Under the pieces are notes generated by a model, which saw nothing but the letters and a program-made list of their open reading frames with translations, had not been told where the DNA came from and did no database searches. A program made the position numbers and the translations under genes. Shown in pieces: positions 27,971-37,779 of a stretch of DNA of 59,319 bases. The DNA lies in the NCBI GenBank assembly GCA_947446925.1, contig CANFHU010000016.1, positions 1 to 59,319 on the forward strand. Direction: 5' to 3'. The number at the start of each line of letters is the position of its first letter. Position 1 is the first letter of the stretch. The stretch comes from Flavobacteriia bacterium (lineage in GTDB: Bacteria; Bacteroidota; Bacteroidia; Flavobacteriales_D; Crocinitomicaceae).

Positions 27971-28993
27971 ATGAAAAATAAAATATCTGATGTTTCAATA
28001 CTAATCAACTCTTTTGAAATTAACAATATCTTACAACTTGAAGCATTTCGAATTCAATTTTTAGGCTCTAAAAGTGAAATAAAAAATTTATTTGGAGAAT
28101 TAAAAACAGTTCCCAATGAAGAGAAAAAATCAATTGGTAAAGATTTAAATGATTTACGAATTCAAGCAGAAGAAAAATATGCAGAACTCAAAGAGAAATT
28201 AGAAAACAATACAACTTCTAAAGAAGAAATCGATTTTTCAAAACCAGGTGAAAATTTTACCGTAGGTTCACATCACCCAATTTCATTAGTAAGAAGAGAG
28301 ATTATAGAGATTTTTAATAGAATTGGATTCGTAGTTTCAGAAGGTCCAGAGATTGAAGATGATTGGCATAATTTTTCTGCACTGAATTTCCCTCCAGAAC
28401 ATCCTGCGCGTGATATGCAAGACACCTTCTTCATCGAAAAAGGAGATAAAGAAATGGCATTGCGAACACACACTTCTTCTGTTCAAGTGCGCGTAATGGA
28501 AAATCAAAAACCACCAATACGAACTATCTCCCCAGGTAGAGTATATCGCAATGAAGCCATCTCAGCAAGAGCACATTGTTTCTTCCATCAAGTAGAAGGA
28601 CTATACATAGACAAAAATGTATCTTTTGCTGATTTAAAACAAACGCTTTTATATTTTGCAAAAGAAATGTTTGGAGAAAAAGCACAAATTCGCTTACGTC
28701 CTTCTTATTTTCCATTCACAGAGCCAAGTGCAGAAGTTGATGTATCTTGTTCCATTTGTAATGCAAAAGGGTGCAATGTTTGTAAATACACCGGCTGGTT
28801 AGAAATATTAGGTTGTGGAATGGTAGATCCTAATGTTCTAGAAGCTGCAGGGATAGATTCAACAATTTACACCGGTTACGCTTTCGGAATGGGTATTGAG
28901 CGTATTACACAATTAAAATACAAAGTAAATGATTTACGTTTGTACTCTGAAAATGATGTTCGTTTTCTAAAACAATTTACACCTTCAATTTAA
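27971..28993 (+). CDS. pheS: Phenylalanyl-tRNA synthetase alpha subunit
   Basis: 340 residues, normal length. N-terminal coiled-coil (about 1-85), then the class II catalytic core: GPEIEDDWHNFSALNFP, motif 2 (SPGRVYRNE.ISARAHCFFHQVEG) and motif 3 (GFGMGIERI-like YAFGMGIERI). The insert CSICNAKGCNVCKYTGWLEI, with Cys residues, is typical of the family. It charges tRNA-Phe together with PheT, which is not in the window; separate pheS and pheT are common in Bacteroidota. ytxJ begins one base after its stop. Confidence 0.97.
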   Translation: MKNKISDVSILINSFEINNILQLEAFRIQFLGSKSEIKNLFGELKTVPNEEKKSIGKDLNDLRIQAEEKYAELKEKLENNTTSKEEIDFSKPGENFTVGSHHPISLVRREIIEIFNRIGFVVSEGPEIEDDWHNFSALNFPPEHPARDMQDTFFIEKGDKEMALRTHTSSVQVRVMENQKPPIRTISPGRVYRNEAISARAHCFFHQVEGLYIDKNVSFADLKQTLLYFAKEMFGEKAQIRLRPSYFPFTEPSAEVDVSCSICNAKGCNVCKYTGWLEILGCGMVDPNVLEAAGIDSTIYTGYAFGMGIERITQLKYKVNDLRLYSENDVRFLKQFTPSI

Positions 28994-28994
28994 T

Positions 28995-29330
28995 ATGGCA
29001 CTAAACTGGACTGAAATACATTCTGTAGATGAACTACATGAAATTTGGGATAATTCCATAGAAAAACCAGCTGTTTTTTTTAAACATAGTACGAGATGTA
29101 GTATATCTTCGATGGCACTAAGAGCTTTTGAGCGTGACTGGGTGTCGGATGATACCCAATTATTTTTTATTGATTTAATTGCTAATAGAGATGTTTCTAA
29201 TCTTTTAGCCGAACTTAGTAATGTAGAACATCAATCTCCACAAATAATCGTCACAAATAATAAAACAGTTCTCTTTTCTGATTCACATGGAACAATTGAT
29301 GCAGAAAAAGTGCAAAAACTAATCCATTAA
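28995..29330 (+). CDS. ytxJ: Bacillithiol-system protein YtxJ
   Basis: 111 residues with a thioredoxin-like fold and the FKHSTRCSISSMAL segment, in which a single Cys replaces the CxxC of thioredoxins. This matches YtxJ, a monothiol bacilliredoxin-like protein proposed to remove bacillithiol from proteins. It implies that this organism makes bacillithiol. It lies between pheS and the cyclotransferase with one- and four-base gaps, so one transcript is likely. Confidence 0.88.
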   Translation: MALNWTEIHSVDELHEIWDNSIEKPAVFFKHSTRCSISSMALRAFERDWVSDDTQLFFIDLIANRDVSNLLAELSNVEHQSPQIIVTNNKTVLFSDSHGTIDAEKVQKLIH

Positions 29331-29334
29331 ACAC

Positions 29335-30423
29335 ATGTCAAAAGCAAGACGAATTTCAATTATTGTTATCCTTACACTACTTTTAGGAGCCTATTTTATT
29401 ATTCCATTAATTGATAATTTTGATCCGAAAACAACTACGCAAGAAAACGAAATTGTATTAGCGAATTTTAATTTTCCGGATGACATTTCTCTCAAATATG
29501 GCTCTACTAAAAAATTAAGTTTTTCAGTAAAAGATAAATCTGTATCCAAAATCGAATTGTTAATTTCTGATAACATTTTGCAAACTTGGAATTCTCCATC
29601 TGGAAAGATTGCATTTGAATTAAATTCTTCTCAATTATTACTTGGAGCACAAGAAATTAAAATCAATATTTTTTCAAATAATAAACTAGTTTCTGAGGAT
29701 AGTAGATTAATTCGCGTATTATCTGACGTAAAACCACAACAAGTAACAGCAAAAGTTATTTCATTAATTCCACATAATACACTTCACTTTACACAAGGAT
29801 TAGAATTTTACCAAAATGAATTATTCGAAGGTACTGGTCAATATAACGAAAGCAAAGTGTTAAAAATGGATCTTACTACGGGAAATACAAAGAAATCAGT
29901 TACTATTGATCCAACTTGTTTTGGAGAGGGTATAACGATTTTTAACGACAAATTATATCAAATTACTTGGAAAGAGCAAAAATGTTTTATCTACAATGTA
30001 AATACATTAGAACTTGAAAAAACGATCAATTATGTAGGAGAAGGTTGGGGATTATGTAACGATGGAAAGAATATTATCATGTCTGATGGATCCGAGAGGA
30101 TATACTTCAGAAATCCTAATACATTTGAAATTACAAAAACCATCGAAATTTACGATAATATTGGTCCAAAAATAAACCTAAATGAATTAGAATATGTAGA
30201 TGGTAAAATTTACGCAAATGTTTGGCAAGAAAATTACATCTTAGTCATTGATCCATCTATTGGAAAAATAGAACGCGTGATTAACTGTGCATCTATAATT
30301 GCTAAGGCAAGAGGAACTGGAGAAGTACTTAATGGAATTGCTTATAATAAAAACACCAAAAAATTATATTTCACCGGTAAAAATTGGAATAAGATAGCAG
30401 AAGTAATACTCACCGAAAAGTGA
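29335..30423 (+). CDS. Glutaminyl-peptide cyclotransferase, bacterial type
   Basis: 362 residues. A membrane anchor or signal helix (about 9-27) and an Ig-like segment (about 35-130) precede a five-bladed propeller with the glutamine cyclotransferase motifs: HFTQGLEF, EGTGQYNES, CFGEGITIF, GEGWGLC, SDGSERI, NELEYVDGKIYANVW and LNGIAYNKN. It converts N-terminal Gln of exported proteins to pyroglutamate. This fits with SprA/T9SS-type lineages in which signal peptides are often followed by Gln, as in several proteins of this window. Its stop is 4 bases from the convergent trpS stop. Confidence 0.93.
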   Translation: MSKARRISIIVILTLLLGAYFIIPLIDNFDPKTTTQENEIVLANFNFPDDISLKYGSTKKLSFSVKDKSVSKIELLISDNILQTWNSPSGKIAFELNSSQLLLGAQEIKINIFSNNKLVSEDSRLIRVLSDVKPQQVTAKVISLIPHNTLHFTQGLEFYQNELFEGTGQYNESKVLKMDLTTGNTKKSVTIDPTCFGEGITIFNDKLYQITWKEQKCFIYNVNTLELEKTINYVGEGWGLCNDGKNIIMSDGSERIYFRNPNTFEITKTIEIYDNIGPKINLNELEYVDGKIYANVWQENYILVIDPSIGKIERVINCASIIAKARGTGEVLNGIAYNKNTKKLYFTGKNWNKIAEVILTEK

Positions 30424-30427
30424 TTGT

Positions 30428-31405
30428 TTAATTTGGATAAAATCCAATTGCTTTTCTTGTTCTATTTAAAGTTACTCTAGCTATTTCTCTTGCTTTTTTA
30501 GCTCCTTGAGCAAGAATTTCATCTATTTTAGATGGATTATCTTGATAGTAATTAAATAATTCTCTCTCTTTTGTAAAATGGCTTAGAATTAATTGTAACA
30601 ATTCAGTCTTAGCATGCCCGTAACCATACCCTTTCGTTTTGTAATTTAATTCCATTTGCATACGTTGTTCTGGTGTAGCAATTAATTTATATAATTGAAA
30701 AACATTACAGGTAGTTGGATCTTTTTCATCATCTAAACCTTTAGTATCTGTAACAATTTTCATTATTTGCTTTTTCAACTCTTTTTCTGGTAAAAAGATA
30801 TCAATGTAATTGTTGCGTGATTTACTCATTTTTTGCCCATCAATCCCAGGAATAAGTTGTGTTTCTTGCTGTAAATCTTCTTTTGGAATTACAAAAACCT
30901 CCCCCATTTTATGATTAAAACGTGCTGCTACATCGCGTGTAAATTCTAAATGTTGCAATTGATCTTTTCCTACAGGAACAATCTCTGCATCGTATAACAA
31001 TATATCTGCAGCCATTAACATCGGATAATTAAATAACCCAGCATTAACATCTTCTAAACGATCTGCTTTATCCTTAAAACTGTGCGCCAAGTTTAATCGT
31101 TGGAAAGGAAAATGACACATCAAGTACCAAGTTAACTCCGTAGTTTCTGGAACATCACTTTGACGATAAAAAAATGTTTTACCTGGATCTAAACCAAAAG
31201 CTAACCAAGCAGCTGCAGTTTCTTGTGTATTCGCATGTAATTCCACCGGATTTTTTATTTGAGTCAACGAATGCATATCCGCGATAAATAAAAAAGCTTC
31301 ATTTTTAGGATTATTAGCCATTTCTATTGCTGGTCTAATTGCTCCTAATAAATTTCCTAAATGTGGTCTACCTGTACTTTGAACACCTGTTAATATTCTT
31401 GCCAT
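30428..31405 (-). CDS. trpS: Tryptophanyl-tRNA synthetase
   Basis: 325 residues, class I synthetase of the bacterial TrpS type. The HIGH-like motif is TGRPHLGNLLG near residue 11-21 and the KMSKS motif is GQKMSKSRNN near residue 190. It activates Trp and charges tRNA-Trp in the cytoplasm. It follows thioredoxin by 12 bases, as last gene of a DUF983-trx-trpS unit. No terminator is seen at its end, where the convergent gene stops 4 bases away. Confidence 0.97.
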   Translation of the reverse strand: MARILTGVQSTGRPHLGNLLGAIRPAIEMANNPKNEAFLFIADMHSLTQIKNPVELHANTQETAAAWLAFGLDPGKTFFYRQSDVPETTELTWYLMCHFPFQRLNLAHSFKDKADRLEDVNAGLFNYPMLMAADILLYDAEIVPVGKDQLQHLEFTRDVAARFNHKMGEVFVIPKEDLQQETQLIPGIDGQKMSKSRNNYIDIFLPEKELKKQIMKIVTDTKGLDDEKDPTTCNVFQLYKLIATPEQRMQMELNYKTKGYGYGHAKTELLQLILSHFTKERELFNYYQDNPSKIDEILAQGAKKAREIARVTLNRTRKAIGFYPN

Positions 31406-31417
31406 GCTATTAATGTT

Positions 31418-31714
31418 TTATAGTGCGTTTTTAATTTTTTGTTCTAATGCTTTAGCATCCATACCACCAGCTTGTCGCCATACTATCTCCCCTTTTTTAA
31501 ATAATAGTAAGGTTGGAACACTTCGAATTTTAAATTTAGATGCTACTTCTTGATTCTTATCTACGTCAATTTTTACAACGCGAATACTGCTTCCCATTTT
31601 AACTTTTAAATGGTCTAATATAGGATGCATTTGTTGGCATGGGCCACACCAAGTTGCATAAAAATCCACTAAAGTTGGCGTTTCAGACTGAATTATCTCT
31701 CTAAATTTTGACAT
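31418..31714 (-). CDS. Thioredoxin
   Basis: 98 residues with the redox-active WCGPCQQM motif near residue 22 and the cis-Pro loop in SVPTLLLFKKGE. It reduces protein disulfides in the cytoplasm; there is no signal peptide. The family is usually about 105 residues, so this is compact at the N-terminus. It starts one base before the end of the DUF983 gene region and precedes trpS. Confidence 0.94.
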   Translation of the reverse strand: MSKFREIIQSETPTLVDFYATWCGPCQQMHPILDHLKVKMGSSIRVVKIDVDKNQEVASKFKIRSVPTLLLFKKGEIVWRQAGGMDAKALEQKIKNAL

Positions 31715-31715
31715 T

Positions 31716-32096
31716 TTAATGTGTTTTTTGAGGATTAAACGAAGAAAACATATTCATCCATATCATTCTGCTCCAACGATAATTAATTGGTGCAAAAAGC
31801 AAAGATACTATAGAAATAATTATAATATGATACCAAGCATCTGTGTCCGGATAAATTAAATAAGTCAATATAAATGTTGTTATTGAAATTGCAACAGTTA
31901 AACCATAACTTACATACATTGCGCCTTGCCAAAAACCGCCTTCGATTTCAAACTTATGGTTACAATGGGAACATCTAACAGGCATTTTATGAAAATTCTT
32001 TAAATCATATTTTGCAGGAGTCAAAAAAGCATTTCCTTCGTGACATATGGGACACTTTTCATTCCATATACTATACATTTTAGATCCTTTTTTCAT
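31716..32096 (-). CDS. DUF983 membrane protein
   Basis: 126 residues. Two Cys pairs near the N-terminus (KCPICHEG and RCSHCNHKF) look like a zinc ribbon, then GGFWQGAMYVSYGLT leads into two membrane helices. This is the DUF983 family layout. Role unknown; it is first in a unit with thioredoxin and trpS. An internal Met six codons in is an alternative start. Confidence 0.85.
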   Translation of the reverse strand: MKKGSKMYSIWNEKCPICHEGNAFLTPAKYDLKNFHKMPVRCSHCNHKFEIEGGFWQGAMYVSYGLTVAISITTFILTYLIYPDTDAWYHIIIISIVSLLFAPINYRWSRMIWMNMFSSFNPQKTH

Positions 32097-32116
32097 AAAA
32101 ATAAATTAGTTGAAAT

Positions 32117-32147
32117 AAAAACGGCACCGTAAATACGGTGCCGTTTG
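32117..32147 (-). terminator. Strong terminator of the sdh operon
   Basis: A perfect 13-bp stem (arms 32119-32131 and 32134-32146), GC-rich in its centre (CGGCACCGT), is followed on the minus strand by a T-rich tail. It lies 18 bases after the sdhB stop. Confidence 0.9.
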
Positions 32148-32164
32148 ATTACGATAACCGTAAA

Positions 32165-32932
32165 TTATTTATTAGATACCAAAGATGCTTTTAAAAACTC
32201 TCTGTTTAATCTTGCAATGTTGTCTAATGAAATCCCTTTTGGACACTCTACTTCACATGCTCCTGTGTTTGTACAATTACCAAATCCTTCCTCATCCATT
32301 TGACGTACCATGTTTAAAGCTCGTTGCGTTGCTTCCACTCTACCTTGCGGTAATAATGCATATTGGGAAACTTTAGCACCAACAAAAAGCATCGCTGATC
32401 CATTTTTACACGTTGCTACACATGCACCACATCCAATACAAGCTGCTGCTTCAAACGCTTTGTCTGCATCCTCTTTTGGAATTGGAATAGCATTAGCATC
32501 CATCGTTCTTCCAGAAGTGTTTACAGATACGAATCCACCAGCTTGTTGAATACGATCAAATGCACTTCTATCCACAACTAAATCCTTTACTACTGGGAAA
32601 GCAGCAGATCTCCATGGTTCAACATAGATTGTATCCCCATCGTTAAACATACGCATGTGTAATTGACACGTTGTAGTACCTGTATCTGGTCCATGAGCAC
32701 GCCCATTGATATATAAAGAACACATTCCACATATTCCTTCACGACAATCGTGATCAAAAGCTACTGGTTCTTTTTTCTCATTAATTAATTGCTCGTTTAA
32801 TTGGTCAAGCATTTCTAAAAAAGAACTTGCAGTAGAAACATCGTTTAATGTATATGTTTCCATATTCCCTTTGGAATTACAGTTTTTCTGTCTCCAAATT
32901 TTCAGGGTAATATTAATTGTCTTTGCAGCCAT
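32165..32932 (-). CDS. sdhB: Succinate dehydrogenase/fumarate reductase iron-sulfur subunit
   Basis: 255 residues. The [2Fe-2S] ligands are in [15 protein letters not shown] with a further Cys in TTCQLHMR; the second half carries [15 protein letters not shown] and [15 protein letters not shown] for the 4Fe-4S and 3Fe-4S clusters. It carries electrons from SdhA to the membrane quinone site. The 31-base gap after sdhA and the terminator show it ends the operon. Confidence 0.97.
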   Translation of the reverse strand: MAAKTINITLKIWRQKNCNSKGNMETYTLNDVSTASSFLEMLDQLNEQLINEKKEPVAFDHDCREGICGMCSLYINGRAHGPDTGTTTCQLHMRMFNDGDTIYVEPWRSAAFPVVKDLVVDRSAFDRIQQAGGFVSVNTSGRTMDANAIPIPKEDADKAFEAAACIGCGACVATCKNGSAMLFVGAKVSQYALLPQGRVEATQRALNMVRQMDEEGFGNCTNTGACEVECPKGISLDNIARLNREFLKASLVSNK

Positions 32933-32963
32933 AATAGTTTTATATTATTCTAACTAATAAATA

Positions 32964-34976
32964 TTATTTATAATTTCTTGCAGCGATTTTAATGAACTCA
33001 TATTTAAGTTCTTCTTTGTGTAATTGCTCCTGTTTAATATCATCTCCGTTATATTCCCAGGCTCCAACGAAAGAAAAGTTTACATCATCACGCAATGTTT
33101 CCCCTTCAGCGTCTTGGTACTCTTCACGGAAATGACCACCACAAGATTCTTTACGTTGCAATGCATCCATAGCCATTAATTGTCCTAGATCAATTAAATC
33201 TGCTACTCTAAGTGCTTTTTCTAATTGAGGATTTAGTTCATCATTACTTCCTGGCACATATACATCTGCGTAAAATTCTTTCTTCAATTGGTCAATCTCA
33301 TTGATTGCTTCTTGTAATCCTTCTGCGTTACGCCCCATACCAACTTTATTCCACATGATTAATCCTAATTTTTTGTGGAAGTAGTCAACAGATTTTGTAC
33401 CATTATTTGACAAGAATTTATCAATTTGAGATTTTACATTATTTTCAGCAATTTCGAATTCTGGAGAATCTGTAGCAATTTTACCAGTTCTAATTTCATC
33501 TGCTAAATAATTTGAAATTGTATAAGGTAAAACGAAATATCCGTCTGCTAATCCTTGCATTAATGCAGAAGCACCTAAACGATTTGCTCCATGGTCAGAG
33601 AAGTTTGCTTCTCCTGTCACAAAACATCCTGGAATAGTAGATTGTAAGTTGTAATCTACCCATACACCACCCATGGTATAGTGTACTGCTGGATAAATTT
33701 TCATTGGCGTTTCATATGGATTTTCATCTGTAATCTTTTGATACATTTGGAAAAGGTTACCATATTTTTCTTCCAACCATTTTTTACCTAATTCGATAAT
33801 TTTTTCTTCTGAAGGGTTGTGATCACCAGCAGCATAGGCAGCTTGTTTTCCTTTATTTTTGATTTCTGTAGAGAAATCTAAGTAAACACCTTCGTTTGTA
33901 TCATTTTCTTCGATACCACGTCCTTCATCACAAACTTCTTTTGCTGCTCTGGATGCAACATCACGTGGAACTAAATTTCCAAAAGCAGGGTATTTTCTTT
34001 CCAAGTAGTAATCTCTTTCCTCTTCTTTTAATTCAGTTGGTTTCAACTTACCAGCACGGATAGCTTCAGCATCTTCTTTTTTCTTAGGTACCCAAATACG
34101 TCCTGAATTACGTAATGATTCAGACATCAATGTTAATTTTGCCTGATTAGTTCCATGAACAGGAATACATGTTGGGTGAATTTGAACATAACAAGGATTC
34201 GCAAACAAAGCACCTTGCTTATGTACTTTCCAAGCAGCAGTTACGTTACTTCCCATCGCATTTGTTGAAAGGAAATATACGTTACCGTAACCACCTGTAG
34301 CCAAAACTACAGCATGCGCGGAGTGTCTTTCTAATTCTCCAGTTACTAAGTTACGTGCAATAATACCTCTTGCTTTGCCATCTACCTTAACGATTTCTAA
34401 CATTTCGTGGCGGTTGTACATTTTTACACGACCTAAACCTATTTGTCTAGATAAAGCGGAGTAAGCACCCAATAGTAATTGTTGACCTGTTTGTCCTGCA
34501 GCATAGAAAGTACGTTGTACCTGTGTACCACCAAAAGATCTATTATCCAATAAACCTCCATATTCACGTGCAAAAGGAACACCTTGTGCAACACATTGGT
34601 CAATAATACTTGTTGAAACTTCAGCTAAACGATGGACATTTGCTTCACGCGCACGGTAATCTCCTCCTTTAATTGTATCGTAGAATAAACGATAAACAGA
34701 GTCACCATCATTTTGATAGTTTTTCGCCGCATTTATTCCACCTTGTGCAGCAATCGAGTGCGCACGACGTGGTGAATCTTGAAAACAAAATGCTTTCACA
34801 TTGTATCCCATTTCACCTAAAGATGCCGCAGCAGATGAACCTGCTAAACCTGTACCAACAACAATGATATCGATTTTAGGTCTATTATTTGGTGCAACTA
34901 ACTTCAAATGATTTTTGTAGTCAGTCCATTTATCTGAAATATTACCTGCTGGTATTTTTGAATCTAATATTGACAT
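32964..34976 (-). CDS. sdhA: Succinate dehydrogenase/fumarate reductase flavoprotein
   Basis: 670 residues from the ATG at 34976 ([12 protein letters not shown]). A longer start at 35015 would overlap sdhC by 19 bases and adds no family residues. The FAD motif is [19 protein letters not shown], the histidyl-FAD segment is [15 protein letters not shown], and HPTCIPVHG and [17 protein letters not shown] are active-site regions. Long subunits of this type go with the single-subunit diheme cytochrome b anchor (B. subtilis/Wolinella style). It oxidises succinate to fumarate. Confidence 0.96.
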   Translation of the reverse strand: MSILDSKIPAGNISDKWTDYKNHLKLVAPNNRPKIDIIVVGTGLAGSSAAASLGEMGYNVKAFCFQDSPRRAHSIAAQGGINAAKNYQNDGDSVYRLFYDTIKGGDYRAREANVHRLAEVSTSIIDQCVAQGVPFAREYGGLLDNRSFGGTQVQRTFYAAGQTGQQLLLGAYSALSRQIGLGRVKMYNRHEMLEIVKVDGKARGIIARNLVTGELERHSAHAVVLATGGYGNVYFLSTNAMGSNVTAAWKVHKQGALFANPCYVQIHPTCIPVHGTNQAKLTLMSESLRNSGRIWVPKKKEDAEAIRAGKLKPTELKEEERDYYLERKYPAFGNLVPRDVASRAAKEVCDEGRGIEENDTNEGVYLDFSTEIKNKGKQAAYAAGDHNPSEEKIIELGKKWLEEKYGNLFQMYQKITDENPYETPMKIYPAVHYTMGGVWVDYNLQSTIPGCFVTGEANFSDHGANRLGASALMQGLADGYFVLPYTISNYLADEIRTGKIATDSPEFEIAENNVKSQIDKFLSNNGTKSVDYFHKKLGLIMWNKVGMGRNAEGLQEAINEIDQLKKEFYADVYVPGSNDELNPQLEKALRVADLIDLGQLMAMDALQRKESCGGHFREEYQDAEGETLRDDVNFSFVGAWEYNGDDIKQEQLHKEELKYEFIKIAARNYK

Positions 34977-34996
34977 AGTAGTATATTTTAATTCGA

Positions 34997-35875
34997 TTAA
35001 TTGTTCAATTTCCAAATAATTACTGGAATAATAGCAAAAAGTAAAGGGATTAAAATTGCAAATCCATTTCCTATATTTTTAATTGTTTCCGTATATTTTG
35101 GATGTCTTAGACCCAAAGATTGGAAAGCAGAAGAAAAACCATGCATTAAGTGAAATGCTAACACCACCATAGCAATTACATAAAAGATAACCGCAAATAA
35201 GGCATTTTCATTTCCAGGTACTCCGTTTGTCTCTTTACCTGAGAAAAACGCAACAACAACCGAATGTAAATCTTTGTATCCTTCTCCGATTTTAATATTA
35301 GTTCCTTTAATGTATAACTCTGTCGTATTTTTTACATCAATCGCATTTGGATCTGCTGGGATCGGTTGTATAGAAGGTGTATGTGTGTAATAAATTTGAG
35401 GTGGAACATTTTGACCCAAATCTTGTGTAGATTCAATTTTGTAGGTATGTAACTGCATATCCGTTCTCACTTTTGCTTTATACCAAAAATGCGCTCCATG
35501 CATTACAATAAACACTAGAATCAAACTTCCCAATAGGGCCATGTTTCTAGAAGACCATGTAGAACTTTTTGTTCCTGCAGCATGTGCATATCCAATTGGA
35601 CGTGCTTTCTTATTTTCGATTGTCAATAAAACACCATCAATGATGTGAAATAAAATGGAAATGTACGTAATCCATGACATCACTTTAATAAGTGGATTGT
35701 GTGCCATAAAATAGGCATACTCATTAAAAGCTCTTCTTCCTGACTCGCCAGTATGCGTAATCAATTGAAGGTTACCTAGTAAGTGTCCCACCAAGAAAAG
35801 GCAAAGGAACAACCCCGTTGCAGCCATCCAATATTTTTTGGCTAGAGAGGATTTTAGAAGTACAGATTTACTCAT
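34997..35875 (-). CDS. sdhC: Succinate dehydrogenase cytochrome b subunit, with loop insertion
   Basis: 292 residues; the b558-type family is usually about 220-250. Five membrane helices are visible, with heme-ligand candidates in [25 protein letters not shown] and FHLMHGF. About 70 extra residues (about 137-208, containing [16 protein letters not shown]) lie in a loop between helices 3 and 4, which would face one side of the membrane. It anchors SdhAB and passes electrons to menaquinone. Confidence 0.93.
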   Translation of the reverse strand: MSKSVLLKSSLAKKYWMAATGLFLCLFLVGHLLGNLQLITHTGESGRRAFNEYAYFMAHNPLIKVMSWITYISILFHIIDGVLLTIENKKARPIGYAHAAGTKSSTWSSRNMALLGSLILVFIVMHGAHFWYKAKVRTDMQLHTYKIESTQDLGQNVPPQIYYTHTPSIQPIPADPNAIDVKNTTELYIKGTNIKIGEGYKDLHSVVVAFFSGKETNGVPGNENALFAVIFYVIAMVVLAFHLMHGFSSAFQSLGLRHPKYTETIKNIGNGFAILIPLLFAIIPVIIWKLNN

Positions 35876-35906
35876 AATTAGTTAGAAAATTGTTGAATAT
35901 TCATGA

Positions 35907-35914
35907 CAAATTTA
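35907..35914 (-). promoter_or_regulatory. Putative -7 box of sdhCAB
   Basis: The minus strand reads TAAATTTG about 31 bases before the sdhC ATG. A TTTTG lies 15 bases upstream, shorter than typical spacing. Confidence 0.4.
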
Positions 35915-35971
35915 ATGCTTACTTAAAGACAAAATTCGAATAAATGTTATTTAGATTGATTTTAAATAAAC

Positions 35972-37678
35972 TTATTCCAAATGGATATTTTGTTTTTTTA
36001 AAATCCTGCTTACAACCATAGCAAAAACAGCAAGATACACAAAACATAAACCTCCAATCACAAAAGATTTTTGTATCCCGATAAGATCACTTAATTTACC
36101 TTGTAAAGGAGGTATTATTGCTCCACCTAAAATCATCATGATTAAAAATGCTGAACCTTGTGCTTGGTATTTCCCTAAACCACCGAGGGATAATGAAAAA
36201 ATACATGGCCACATAATAGAACAAAATAAACCAACACTTAAAAATGCATAAATAGCAATTATACCAGTCGTAGTTAGACCAATAACAACCGCTAAAAGCC
36301 CTAACAAACTAAAAATCAACAAAGTTTTAGCCGGTTTATTTTTACCTACATAAAAACCTATAATTTGCACTATAACACATGCTACATAAAAATAAAGTTG
36401 TGAAACATCATGTCCAGCAATGTGCGTCAAAAACAATACGAGTCCAAAAGCAAGTAAAGGAATAACCGTCGTAAATACAGTTTTGGTAGATTCTTTTAAA
36501 TCAAAAGCATGTATTGCACTTGCCCATCTTCCTATCATTAAACTTCCCCAGTAAAGTGCAATAAAAGGAGCTATATTAGAAGAACTATAGGAACCGAATT
36601 CTTTTTGTTTTAATAATTCTGCTAAATTACTTCCAACCGCTACTTCAACTCCTACATAAATAAAAATAGCCAACATGCCTAAAATTAATTGTGGATATTG
36701 CATTGCACCCCAACCAACACTATTTTTTTTAGCACTTCTAAAAGCAAGTAATAGTCCTCCAACAATTACAAGTAAACCCATTGAAAGCCAAAACATACGT
36801 TCTTGTTCTAATGGAATCTTTAAATCTAACATTTCTTGTTCAAGTACTTTGATGACTTTAGAATTTGAAACTAAACTTTCCTCTGCTTTAATGATTTCAC
36901 TTTTACGCAAAATTTCTTTCGCTTCGGAACTACGATAGCTATTAAAAACAGGTGCAAAACACATAATTAATAATCCTGTTATAATCAATAAAGCTTTTAA
37001 AGCCTTATTGGCATTTTCTGTTTTTTCCTCATTTATTCCTGCAGGTAATTTTTTGGAAAGGGAAAATAAGGCCGCTATACCAACAAAAAGTAAACCAACA
37101 CAGATATAAAGGATTATTACTTTGTCTAGACTTAGGTCTTGAATTTGACTGTCACTCACTGCAACACTTCCAAACAAAGCAAGAGCAACTACTAAAGGTC
37201 CAATGGTAGTTCCTAAACTATTTATTCCTCCGCCTAAGCTAATTCGATTTGCACCAGTACTTTCATCTCCTAGTGAAATCATGAATGGATTTGCAGATGT
37301 TTGCTGCAATGAAAAGCCTAATGCAACAACAAACAAACCGAAAAGCATACCAATAAAAACATTGAAATACACAGATACAATCATCGCACCAGCACCTAAT
37401 GAAGAAAAAAGTAAACCATAAATAATACTTTTTTTATACCCCCATTTTCCAACTGGATTAATTCCTTTGTTTGAACCAATTGCAAATAAAATTAATGCTC
37501 CAAGGTAATAAGCAAAATAAAAAGCAAAATCAATTAACTGACTTTGAAACTGATCTAACTTAAAGAAATGTTTACAAAAAGGAATGAAAATACTATTTCC
37601 TGCAGCGATAAACCCCCAAAAAAAGAAAACAGTTATTAAGGTAAATAAAGCGCTATAATTCGTTTTTACTTTTGACAT
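35972..37678 (-). CDS. MFS transporter, sugar (FucP/GluP-like) type
   Basis: 568 residues from the ATG at 37678 (MSKVKTNYS); a -7 box lies inside the six-codon longer version. The N-terminal half matches FucP/NanT-like porters: FFFWGFIAAGNSIFIPF, FAFYFAYYLGAL and QQTSANPFMISLG. The protein is about 130 residues longer than usual. The excess is central: after helix 6-7 there is a soluble charged helix (about 255-300, SSEAKEILRKSEIIKAEESLV) between two extra hydrophobic stretches. It probably imports a sugar with protons; substrate unknown. Confidence 0.88.
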   Translation of the reverse strand: MSKVKTNYSALFTLITVFFFWGFIAAGNSIFIPFCKHFFKLDQFQSQLIDFAFYFAYYLGALILFAIGSNKGINPVGKWGYKKSIIYGLLFSSLGAGAMIVSVYFNVFIGMLFGLFVVALGFSLQQTSANPFMISLGDESTGANRISLGGGINSLGTTIGPLVVALALFGSVAVSDSQIQDLSLDKVIILYICVGLLFVGIAALFSLSKKLPAGINEEKTENANKALKALLIITGLLIMCFAPVFNSYRSSEAKEILRKSEIIKAEESLVSNSKVIKVLEQEMLDLKIPLEQERMFWLSMGLLVIVGGLLLAFRSAKKNSVGWGAMQYPQLILGMLAIFIYVGVEVAVGSNLAELLKQKEFGSYSSSNIAPFIALYWGSLMIGRWASAIHAFDLKESTKTVFTTVIPLLAFGLVLFLTHIAGHDVSQLYFYVACVIVQIIGFYVGKNKPAKTLLIFSLLGLLAVVIGLTTTGIIAIYAFLSVGLFCSIMWPCIFSLSLGGLGKYQAQGSAFLIMMILGGAIIPPLQGKLSDLIGIQKSFVIGGLCFVYLAVFAMVVSRILKKQNIHLE

Positions 37679-37693
37679 ACAAAATATTTTTGT

Positions 37694-37701
37694 CAAAAAT
37701 A
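37694..37701 (-). promoter_or_regulatory. Putative -7 box of the MFS gene
   Basis: The minus strand reads TATTTTTG. It overlaps the first codons of the longest possible reading frame, which supports the downstream ATG at 37678 as the real start. Confidence 0.4.
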
Positions 37702-37779
37702 GAAGATTAAACTAGTATAAACTATTGAAAAGAATTAATTTATGATATGTAAAATGTTAATAGACAAAGTGAAAATCTT

